A stretch of DNA of 5,231 nt. Origin: Rhizobiaceae bacterium UBA1291. Lineage in GTDB: Bacteria; Pseudomonadota; Alphaproteobacteria; Rhizobiales; Rhizobiaceae. This document shows, one piece after another, positions 1-5,008 of the stretch. Under the pieces are notes generated by a model. It had not been told where the DNA came from and ran no database searches. It saw only the letters and a list, made by a program, of their open reading frames with translations. Where the stretch lies: positions 1-5,231 of the forward strand of contig DBUL01000122.1 in the NCBI GenBank assembly GCA_002307905.1, in the 5' to 3' direction. How positions within the stretch are numbered: position 1 is the stretch's first letter; the number at the start of each line of letters is the position of its first letter. A program made the position numbers and the translations under genes.

Positions 1-1161
1 CACTTCATGAAGGACGAGATCGGCACGCCGGTGGAGCCGTTCCATACCGTCTATGTCCATGCGCTGGTCCGCGACAAGAACGGCCAGAAGATGTCGAAGT
101 CGAAGGGCAACGTCATCGACCCCTTGGAACTGATCGATGAATACGGCGCCGACGCGTTGCGCTTCACGCTGGCCATCATGGCGGCGCAGGGCCGCGACGT
201 GAAGCTTGATCCGGCCCGCATTGCCGGCTACCGCAATTTTGGCACCAAGCTGTGGAACGCCACGCGGTTTGCCGAGATGAACGGGGCAAAGAGCGATCCG
301 CATTTCCTGCCGGAAACCACCACGCTTGCCATCAACCGCTGGATCCTGACGGAGCTGGCACGCACCGAGCGGGATGTGACGGAAGCGATCGCCGGCTTCC
401 GCTTCAACGAGGCGGCCGCCACGCTCTATCGATTCGTCTGGAACAGCTTCTGCGACTGGTATCTCGAGCTCTTGAAGCCGGTTTTCGCCGGCGAAGACGA
501 GCAGGCCAAAGCAGAGGCGCAATCCTGCGCGGCCTATGTTCTCGAGGAAACCTACAAGCTGCTGCACCCCTTCATGCCCTTCATGACCGAGGAGCTCTGG
601 GCACATACGGCAGGCGAGGGACAGACCCGCGACACGCTGCTATGCCACGAAGCCTGGCCGGCCCCCGATTTTGCCGACGAACTGGCGGCGGCCGACATCA
701 ACTGGCTGATCGATCTGGTCTCGGGCATCCGCTCGGTCCGATCCGAAATGAACGTGCCTCCGGGCGCTGTGGCGCCGCTGGTCGTGGTCGGGGCAAATAC
801 CGTTTCGCGGGACCGTCTTGTCCGTCACGAGGCATCGATCAAGCGGCTCGCCCGCATCGAGAGCATTGCGCTTGCCGACGAAGCGCCGAAGGGCGCAGCC
901 CAGATCGTCATCGGCGAGGCGACCGCCTGCCTGCCGCTCGGCACGCTGATCGATCTCTCCGCGGAAAAGGCTCGGCTGGAAAAAGCCGTCGCCAAGGTGG
1001 AGCAGGAGATGGCGCGCATTGCCGGCAAGCTCGCCAACGACAAATTCGTCGCCAACGCCAATCCGGACGTGGTCGCAGCGGAGCGCGAACGCTATCAGGA
1101 GTTGGAGCAGCAAAAGGCAAGTCTCGATACCGCGCTGAAGCGGGTTGTCGAGGCCGGCTAG
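1..1161 (+). CDS. valS: Valyl-tRNA synthetase, C-terminal part (5' end outside window)
   Basis: This class I aminoacyl-tRNA synthetase charges tRNA-Val with valine in the cytoplasm. The reading frame is open from the first base, so the first in-frame ATG at 7 is internal and the catalytic HIGH region lies outside the window. The visible 386 residues start near the end of the Rossmann catalytic domain. The KMSKS loop is intact at visible residues 30-34 (bases 88-102), followed by GNVIDPLELIDEYGADALRF, typical of ValS. The anticodon-binding helical domain follows, with RFVWNSFCDWYLELLKP around residues 143-159 and LHPFMPFMTEELW around 188-200. The last roughly 70 residues are a charged heptad-like coiled coil, the ValS tRNA-binding arm, which separates ValS from IleS and LeuS. 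The gene ends at TAG 1159-1161 directly against a hairpin terminator. I see no frameshift or missing motif in this part. Confidence 0.97.
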   Translation, partial: HFMKDEIGTPVEPFHTVYVHALVRDKNGQKMSKSKGNVIDPLELIDEYGADALRFTLAIMAAQGRDVKLDPARIAGYRNFGTKLWNATRFAEMNGAKSDPHFLPETTTLAINRWILTELARTERDVTEAIAGFRFNEAAATLYRFVWNSFCDWYLELLKPVFAGEDEQAKAEAQSCAAYVLEETYKLLHPFMPFMTEELWAHTAGEGQTRDTLLCHEAWPAPDFADELAAADINWLIDLVSGIRSVRSEMNVPPGAVAPLVVVGANTVSRDRLVRHEASIKRLARIESIALADEAPKGAAQIVIGEATACLPLGTLIDLSAEKARLEKAVAKVEQEMARIAGKLANDKFVANANPDVVAAERERYQELEQQKASLDTALKRVVEAG

Positions 1162-1197
1162 AAATGAGGCGGCGGCCTTTGGGTCGCCGCCTCATTT
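1162..1197 (+). terminator. Rho-independent-type terminator of valS
   Basis: A perfect 13-bp inverted repeat begins on the base after the valS stop codon. Arm AAATGAGGCGGCG (1162-1174) pairs with CGCCGCCTCATTT (1185-1197) around a 10-nt loop. The GC-rich core is flanked by A on the left and T on the right, so the short T-tract belongs to the stem and the element could work in both directions. It should separate valS from the porin gene transcript. Confidence 0.85.
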
Positions 1198-1329
1198 CCC
1201 GTGCGATGCGGGTGATTCCGGCGCACGGCGCCCTTTGATCACCCAGATTTCCAAATCACCTTGTCGTTCTGAGCCCCAGCGCGCGGTTTTGGCCGTTGCC
1301 ACCGCCTTATTTGCTGCCATGCCGCCGAA

Positions 1330-1345
1330 TGTGACAACGCACACA
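1330..1345. promoter_or_regulatory. Weak CRP/FNR-like half-site pair
   Basis: TGTGA, six bases, then ACACA resembles the E. coli CRP consensus TGTGA-N6-TCACA, with 9 of 10 half-site bases matching. It lies about 250 bases before the FadL-type start codon. Rhizobial CRP-like regulators can prefer other sequences and the surrounding bases are repetitive ACACACA, so this may be chance. Confidence 0.2.
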
Positions 1346-1389
1346 CAAATTCATTCTTGTGGCAATCATGCAACGTTGCCTTCGAGAAT

Positions 1390-1404
1390 TGGAATGTTAT
1401 TCCA
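1390..1404. promoter_or_regulatory. Inverted repeat TGGAAT-N3-ATTCCA (candidate operator)
   Basis: Two perfect 6-base arms are separated by GTT. The short spacer makes an RNA hairpin poor and a dimeric DNA-binding protein more plausible. It lies about 190 bases upstream of the FadL-type start. I do not recognise the regulator. Confidence 0.35.
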
Positions 1405-1459
1405 TTTATTGGCGCCATAAGCCGGGCGCAGGGGAATGATAATCCACTATGGCTGGCAT

Positions 1460-1489
1460 CTTACGTGTGCGTAAGAGTGTTTACGTAAA
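1460..1489. promoter_or_regulatory. Two adjacent TTACG palindromes (candidate operators)
   Basis: CTTACG-TGTG-CGTAAG at 1460-1475 is a perfect inverted repeat with a 4-base spacer. Five bases on, TTTACGTAAA at 1480-1489 is a perfect 10-bp palindrome. Both share the half-site TTACG/CGTAA, and their centres are 17 bp apart, about one and a half helical turns. A repeated half-site in two consecutive palindromes suggests binding by one dimeric regulator, possibly of TetR or GntR type; that is inference. They lie 105-134 bases upstream of the FadL-type start codon. Confidence 0.5.
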
Positions 1490-1583
1490 AATTGAGGCAA
1501 GACACCCGCGATCAGGCGTGGCGTCGCAAGATTGTCATTCACTTCTGCGTGGCTAAACTGCAAATCAGTTGGTGCCAGCAAGT

Positions 1584-1590
1584 GGGGAGA
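1584..1590 (+). promoter_or_regulatory. Ribosome binding site of the FadL-type gene
   Basis: GGGGAGA ends 3 bases before the ATG at 1594 and the purine run GGGGAGAGAG reaches it. The core GGGGA pairs with the 16S anti-Shine-Dalgarno tail. It fixes the start at 1594 rather than at the upstream in-frame ATG at 1492, which would place 34 polar residues before the signal peptide. Confidence 0.7.
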
Positions 1591-1593
1591 GAG

Positions 1594-2769
1594 ATGGCAG
1601 TGAATTTCAAAAGGACGGCAATTCTTTGTTTGGTCGGCGTAAGCGCGCTGGCAACGTCGGCGCATGCGGGCGGCTGGAATCGCGGCGAGGCCGACACAGA
1701 CATCCTCTATGAGGATGGCGATTATGTGATGCGGGGCGGCGCGATCTATGTATCGCCGCATCGCAAATTTGCGACGATCAACGGTGCAAACGCCACGGAC
1801 GACCGCTATTCGCAGGACTATTGGATCCCGAGCCTGGCAGCGAAGTTCAAGGTCAGCGACAACTTTGCTTGCGCCTTCACTTATACGCAGCCGTTTGGTG
1901 CTGACGCGGACTACGGCGCGGATGCACAGGCTGCGGGGGCGACGATTTCTGGCTTGGGTGCAAGCCACAAGGATTTCATCACCAATGAATATGGCGCGAC
2001 CTGCGACATCAACATGCAGGCCGGCAAGGGGCGTGTGCACCTGCTCGGCGGCGTCTTCCTGCAGGATTTCAATTATACTGCTATTAAAGGCCAAAATTTC
2101 ATTCATCCCATTGCCGGCCCCTTGGCTGGCGAAGGCACGCTCAGTCTCGAAGATAAGTCGGCATTCGGTTATCGGCTCGGCGTTGCTTACGACATCCCGG
2201 AATACGCACTGCGGGCGCAGTTGATGTACCGTTCGGCGGTGGAGCACGATGCAAACATCGGCAGCTATGATGTGACGTACGGGGGATCCCCGGTCGCTCA
2301 ATATGATGCCTATGGCAGTGGAACGCTCCCGCAGTCTGTAAAACTCAGCCTTCAAAGCGGTGTAGCACCAGGTTGGATGGTCTACGGCTCGGTCAAGTGG
2401 ACAGACTGGAGCGTGATGAAGCAGCTAGACTATAACGTAGGTGGAGCGGATAACTCGGATATCTACAACTGGAAGGACGGCTGGACCATCAATGCGGGCG
2501 TGGCTCACGCCTTCAACGAGAAGATCGCCGGCACGGTCAACGTCATGTGGGATAGCGGTGTCGGCACCGGCGCTGACATCTACTCCGATACATGGACCGT
2601 CGGTGCTGGTCTTTCGGTCAAGGCTGGTCCCGGCGAGCTTCGCTTCGGCGGTGCCGTCAGCTACCTGACGGAAGGCAGCCAGTCGACAGCTGACGACGCT
2701 GTGTACAACGCGACGGCCGATGGCGATTGGGCCTATGCCGTTTCGGCAAACTACAAGATCACCTTCTAA
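1594..2769 (+). CDS. fadL: Outer-membrane FadL/OmpP1-family transport protein
   Basis: This is a 391-residue outer-membrane beta-barrel protein, probably a channel for hydrophobic compounds such as long-chain fatty acids. Residues 1-25 are a Sec signal peptide: K6 and R7, hydrophobic core 9-20, then SAHA|GG as the cleavage site. The rest alternates in beta-strand fashion, and the protein ends in phenylalanine (NYKITF), the usual signature of barrel assembly. The stretch around 245-275 (LPQSVKLSLQSGVAPGWMVYG, then WTDWS) matches the FadL C-terminal region. It is shorter than E. coli FadL, and the usual N-terminal hatch with its NPA motif is not evident; residues 34-60 (DTDILYEDGDYVMRGG, YVSPHRKF) stand there instead. 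C93 and C137 are the only cysteines in the mature part. Codons around 2070-2103 are AT-rich, perhaps encoding an extracellular loop. Rhizobial FadL homologues are reported to help uptake of long-chain acyl-homoserine lactones; whether this protein does so is inference. It has its own leader and terminator, so is probably monocistronic. Confidence 0.85.
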   Translation: MAVNFKRTAILCLVGVSALATSAHAGGWNRGEADTDILYEDGDYVMRGGAIYVSPHRKFATINGANATDDRYSQDYWIPSLAAKFKVSDNFACAFTYTQPFGADADYGADAQAAGATISGLGASHKDFITNEYGATCDINMQAGKGRVHLLGGVFLQDFNYTAIKGQNFIHPIAGPLAGEGTLSLEDKSAFGYRLGVAYDIPEYALRAQLMYRSAVEHDANIGSYDVTYGGSPVAQYDAYGSGTLPQSVKLSLQSGVAPGWMVYGSVKWTDWSVMKQLDYNVGGADNSDIYNWKDGWTINAGVAHAFNEKIAGTVNVMWDSGVGTGADIYSDTWTVGAGLSVKAGPGELRFGGAVSYLTEGSQSTADDAVYNATADGDWAYAVSANYKITF

Positions 2770-2797
2770 GAGGTTTGCGGATCGAAGAGACTATGAG

Positions 2798-2822
2798 AGA
2801 GCCCGGCATGCCGGGCTCTTTT
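2798..2822 (+). terminator. Rho-independent terminator of the FadL-type gene
   Basis: A perfect 22-nt palindrome spans 2798-2819: arms AGAGCCCGG and CCGGGCTCT around a CATG tetraloop, followed by TTT. It lies 28 bases after the stop codon. It is a textbook intrinsic terminator and separates the porin transcript from exoR. Confidence 0.92.
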
Positions 2823-2951
2823 CGTTTCATGCGGGGATGGTTCGGAAAAATGTGACGGATTTACAACAGCAATTGATTCCTCGCCGGCCCGCCGTTTTGC
2901 GGCCGATTTTGTCCATTTCCCGCCACAAACGAAGCGCAGCGATCTGTGCAT

Positions 2952-2998
2952 GAAACGTCGGGTGTCGTTTCGAGTAAGCGTGGCGTGAGTAAGCATGG
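2952..2998. repeat. Inverted repeat followed by 12-base direct repeat in exoR leader
   Basis: GAAACG (2952-2957) and CGTTTC (2966-2971) form a perfect inverted repeat with an 8-base spacer. Directly next, GAGTAAGCGTGG (2972-2983) is repeated as GAGTAAGCATGG (2987-2998), 11 of 12 bases equal, with a 15-base period. This could be a regulator-binding region. The spacing does not match the usual 10-11 base tandem sites of OmpR-type regulators, so I do not assign it to ChvI. Confidence 0.4.
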
Positions 2999-3145
2999 GG
3001 CAGGTCGTCAGGAATTATCTCCAAAAATCAACCGCGATGGCTGTGCCGGAACTCCTCCGTGCCGCAAGCAACCTTTCTGGCGGTTGGAAATGGCGATCAG
3101 TCGCAGTCTTGCCCGAAAGAGCTTCTAGGCTCCAATTCGTCGCCG

Positions 3146-3174
3146 TTGACAGGAAGTTCGCCTCGGAAATGGCG
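3146..3174 (+). promoter_or_regulatory. Possible exoR promoter (good -35, poor -10)
   Basis: TTGACA at 3146-3151 equals the sigma-70 -35 consensus. Seventeen bases on, the hexamer at 3169-3174 is ATGGCG, a poor -10 match. If real, transcription would start near 3181 and leave an mRNA leader of about 130 bases before the ATG at 3315. The weak -10 keeps this tentative. Confidence 0.3.
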
Positions 3175-3314
3175 ATGGACGCCCGATCGTGGCGGAGCGA
3201 TGAACCGGTTGTTCACGGTTTTGCGCTCAAATGTCTGGCAGACAAAGACAAGCCTTCCCGGGTGAATGGTGGGGTTTGCTGATGTCTGCGGTGTTGTGGA
3301 AGAAATACGGAATT

Positions 3315-4106
3315 ATGCTGACAACAGACTGGAAGTGTCCGACCACATTGATTTTCTCCGCGTTCCTGCTCGTCATGACTGGAACGGCCGGACACGCCTT
3401 CGACATGAATGCCGGGGTGACCAAGGAGTCCGGCCCCTTCGACCTCTTCAAGTTCGGCTTCAAGGCTTACAAGAACGGCCAGAAGCAGGAGGCTGTCGAA
3501 GCCTATCGCTACGCAGCGGAGAAGGGCCACACCGGATCCCGCTGGGCGCTCGCCAACATGTATGCGGCCGGCGACGGCGTGGTCGAGGATGATTTCGAGG
3601 CGTTCAAGATCTATGCCGACATCGCCAGCCAGGGCGTCGAGCCCGGTTCCGAGGATACCGGTTTCTTTGTCAACGCGCTGTTGTCGCTTGCCCGCTATTA
3701 TCGCCAGGGCATTCCGGGCAGCCCGGTGAAGATTGATCTCGGCCAGGCCCGCCAGCTCTATTTCCAGGCGGCTTCCACCTTCGGCGTGCCCGAAGCACAG
3801 TTCCAGCTGGCGCGGATGATCCTTGCCGGCGAGGGTGGCAGGAGCAATGTCCAGCAGGCCAAGAAATGGCTGAACCTTGCCCGCAAAAGCGGCCATGCCG
3901 GCGCCATGTCGGTGTTTGGTAATGTCTTGTTCCAGGAAGGTCAGACGGTGCGCGGTCTTGCATTCCTGACGGCGGCGCTCGACAGCTGTGCTCCGAAGGA
4001 CTGTGGCTGGATGCAGGAACTGCAGGAGCAGGCCTTCTCGATCGCCAACGAGGAAGACCGCCGCGTCGCGGTTGCGCTTGCCCCGCAGGTTTACCAGGCG
4101 GATTAG
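3315..4106 (+). CDS. exoR: Periplasmic Sel1-repeat regulator ExoR
   Basis: ExoR is the periplasmic inhibitor of the sensor kinase ExoS (ChvG) in rhizobia and agrobacteria. Loss or proteolysis of ExoR frees ExoS-ChvI signalling, which raises succinoglycan, lowers motility and affects symbiosis or virulence. The frame gives 263 residues, near the 268 I recall for S. meliloti ExoR. Residues 1-28 form a signal peptide (hydrophobic 11-22, GHA|FD cleavage). The mature part begins FDMNAGVTKESGPFDLFKFG and contains Sel1-like (TPR-related) helical repeats near 57-91, 92-131, 142-176 and 178-211, with the typical AAEKG, LANMYAAGDGV and ARKSGHAGAM patterns. S. meliloti ExoR is reported to be cleaved near residue 80; the matching stretch here is WALANMY at 77-83. 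C225 and C230 could form a disulfide. The start at 3315 is chosen for signal-peptide geometry, with a modest GGAAG upstream; the in-frame ATG at 3282, behind GGTGGGG, would add 11 residues and remains possible. It converges on xthA. Confidence 0.93.
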   Translation: MLTTDWKCPTTLIFSAFLLVMTGTAGHAFDMNAGVTKESGPFDLFKFGFKAYKNGQKQEAVEAYRYAAEKGHTGSRWALANMYAAGDGVVEDDFEAFKIYADIASQGVEPGSEDTGFFVNALLSLARYYRQGIPGSPVKIDLGQARQLYFQAASTFGVPEAQFQLARMILAGEGGRSNVQQAKKWLNLARKSGHAGAMSVFGNVLFQEGQTVRGLAFLTAALDSCAPKDCGWMQELQEQAFSIANEEDRRVAVALAPQVYQAD

Positions 4107-4125
4107 GCCTGGTTAGCTTTCAGGC
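4107..4125. terminator. Weak hairpin between convergent exoR and xthA
   Basis: GCCTG (4107-4111) and CAGGC (4121-4125) form a 5-bp stem with a 9-base loop in the gap between the two stop codons, overlapping the xthA stop. Neither strand has a proper T-tract after it on leaving the stem. It is a poor intrinsic terminator, and transcripts from either side may run on into the opposite gene. Confidence 0.25.
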
Positions 4126-4908
4126 AAAATCGAAGATTGCCGTCACGGGCACATGGTCTGACGGCTTTTCCCAGCTGCGCACGTGCTTTTCGATCGAAGC
4201 CGACAGGAGGCGGTCGTTGGCTTCCGGCGAGAGCATCAGGTGGTCGATGCGGATGCCGTTGTTCTTCTGCCAGGCGCCGGCCTGATAATCCCAGAACGTA
4301 TAAAGCAGCGGATCATCGCTGACCGCGCGCACCGCATCGGTCAGGCCGAGATTCTCCAGCCGTCGGAACGACTGTCGTGTATTCGGCAGGAATAGCGCAT
4401 CGCCCTCCCATAGACGCGGATCGCGGCAGTCGTGCGGTTCGGGAATGACGTTGTAGTCGCCGGCGAGGATGAGGGGTTCTTCCAGTGCCATCCGGCTCTC
4501 GGCGAAGGCCTTCAGCCGCTCCATCCAGGCAAGCTTGTAGGGGTATTTGACCGGGTCGTCAGGCGGATTGCCGTTCGGGAGGTAGAGCGAGCAGATCCGC
4601 ACGACGCCCCCCGCGACCGAGAAGACCGCTTCGATGAAACGGGCCTGTTCGTCTCCATCATCGCCCGGAAGGCCGCGGCTGACCTCGTCCGGCTTGGTCT
4701 TGGACAGGATAGCCACGCCGTTGAAGCCCTTCTGGCCGTGCGTCTCGACATGATAACCGAGCGCCTCGATCTCGAGCCGCGGAAAACCGTCGTCGACCGA
4801 CTTGATTTCCTGCAGGCATACGACGTCCGGCGCCGAACTCTCGAGCCATGCGCACAGATTGGCGATGCGTGCCTTGACGCCATTGATGTTCCAGGTCGCG
4901 ATCTTCAT
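4120..4908 (-). CDS. xthA: Exodeoxyribonuclease III / AP endonuclease
   Basis: This Mg2+-dependent nuclease cuts DNA at abasic sites and degrades 3' ends of duplex DNA in base excision repair; it acts in the cytoplasm on the nucleoid. The 262 residues match the usual length of the exonuclease III family (endonuclease/exonuclease/phosphatase fold). It opens with MKIATWNINGVKAR. The catalytic set is complete: N7, E34 (CLQEIK), Y109 (SLYLPNG), D151 and N153 (LAGDYNV), D222 (RIDHLML) and H252 (PSDHVPV). N7, E34, Y109, D151 and N153 match the E. coli numbering I remember. The start at ATG 4908 is preferred over GTG at 4917 because AAAGGG overlaps the GTG but lies 8 bases before the ATG, and because the conserved N-terminus starts there. 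The ErpA-like gene lies 100 bases upstream in the same direction and could share a transcript. Its 3' end faces exoR. Confidence 0.96.
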   Translation of the reverse strand: MKIATWNINGVKARIANLCAWLESSAPDVVCLQEIKSVDDGFPRLEIEALGYHVETHGQKGFNGVAILSKTKPDEVSRGLPGDDGDEQARFIEAVFSVAGGVVRICSLYLPNGNPPDDPVKYPYKLAWMERLKAFAESRMALEEPLILAGDYNVIPEPHDCRDPRLWEGDALFLPNTRQSFRRLENLGLTDAVRAVSDDPLLYTFWDYQAGAWQKNNGIRIDHLMLSPEANDRLLSASIEKHVRSWEKPSDHVPVTAIFDFA

Positions 4909-4916
4909 GGCGTTCA

Positions 4917-4922
4917 CCCTTT
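4917..4922 (-). promoter_or_regulatory. Ribosome binding site deciding the xthA start
   Basis: On the minus strand AAAGGG is followed by 8 bases and then the ATG at 4908. It abuts and overlaps the alternative GTG codon (4917-4915), which therefore has no usable spacing. Confidence 0.65.
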
Positions 4923-4938
4923 CGTCTCGCCTCTACAT

Positions 4939-4970
4939 AGCCGATGGCGCGGATTTTGCCATCGGCTTTT
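4939..4970 (+). terminator. Strong hairpin with T-tract on the plus strand, between erpA-like gene and xthA
   Basis: AGCCGATGGC (4939-4948) and GCCATCGGCT (4958-4967) make a perfect 10-bp stem with a 9-base loop. Read on the plus strand the stem is followed by TTT (a four-base T run with the last stem base), giving an intrinsic terminator for rightward transcription. On the minus strand, the direction of both flanking genes, no T-tract follows, so there it could act as an mRNA hairpin ahead of xthA. No plus-strand gene precedes it except exoR, whose own end lacks a good terminator. Confidence 0.6.
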
Positions 4971-5008
4971 GCGGGCTATGCAGGGGTTCGCGCCAAGGCG
5001 GCTGGCGA

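Larger units (their letters stand above)
1198..1593. other. Non-coding leader upstream of the FadL-type gene
   Basis: This stretch of about 400 bases has lower GC than the flanking genes and no reading frame with convincing codon use. It contains several small inverted repeats, annotated separately where they look specific: TGGAAT/ATTCCA at 1390-1404, and CTTACG/CGTAAG plus TTTACGTAAA at 1460-1489. There is also GGCAA/TTGCC at 1361-1380 with a 10-nt spacer. A GATAAT at 1438-1443 resembles a -10 box, but no good -35 box sits 16-18 bases before it, so I do not call a promoter. A promoter for the downstream gene is expected here because a strong terminator closes the upstream gene. Confidence 0.6.
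2823..3314. other. Long leader region upstream of exoR
   Basis: About 490 bases lie between the porin terminator and the exoR start. The left part (2823-2950) shows nothing I can name. At 2952-2998 an inverted repeat and a direct repeat cluster. A 12-base direct repeat GGAAATGGCGAT occurs at 3086-3097 and 3165-3176. TTGACA at 3146-3151 could be a -35 box. TGAAC-N5-GTTCA at 3201-3215 could form a small hairpin in the mRNA leader. A 95-codon frame from 2995 to 3282 is open, but its third-position GC looks well below that of the flanking genes, so I do not call it a gene. The length suggests regulated expression of exoR. Confidence 0.6.

Noticed and set aside
252..1238. 328-codon plus-strand frame inside valS
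   Set aside because: It is the +2 shadow of valS, rich in arginine and glycine as expected from out-of-frame reading of GC-rich codons.
1145..1420. 91-codon plus-strand frame after valS
   Set aside because: It starts inside valS and reads through the terminator hairpin; no ribosome binding site and low-quality composition.
1438..1443. GATAAT as a -10 box for the porin gene
   Set aside because: It matches five of six consensus bases, but no acceptable -35 hexamer lies 16-18 bases upstream.
1447..2355. Long open frame of 302 codons on the minus strand
   Set aside because: It is antisense to the FadL-type gene, whose signal peptide, barrel pattern, ribosome binding site and terminator are clear. 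The minus-strand product has no recognisable features.
2720..2953. 77-codon plus-strand frame across the end of the FadL-type gene
   Set aside because: It overlaps the porin end in another frame and reads through the perfect terminator palindrome.
2995..3282. 95-codon frame as a real gene upstream of exoR
   Set aside because: Third codon positions are noticeably less GC-rich than in the flanking genes and the product is unfamiliar; kept only as a finding because of the TGATG overlap.
3213..3896. 227-codon minus-strand frame over exoR
   Set aside because: It is antisense to exoR, which is well supported; no ribosome binding site or domain was seen for it.
4909..4917. GTG at 4917 as the xthA start
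   Set aside because: The AAAGGG ribosome binding site overlaps this codon, and the family N-terminus MKIATWN begins at the ATG at 4908.
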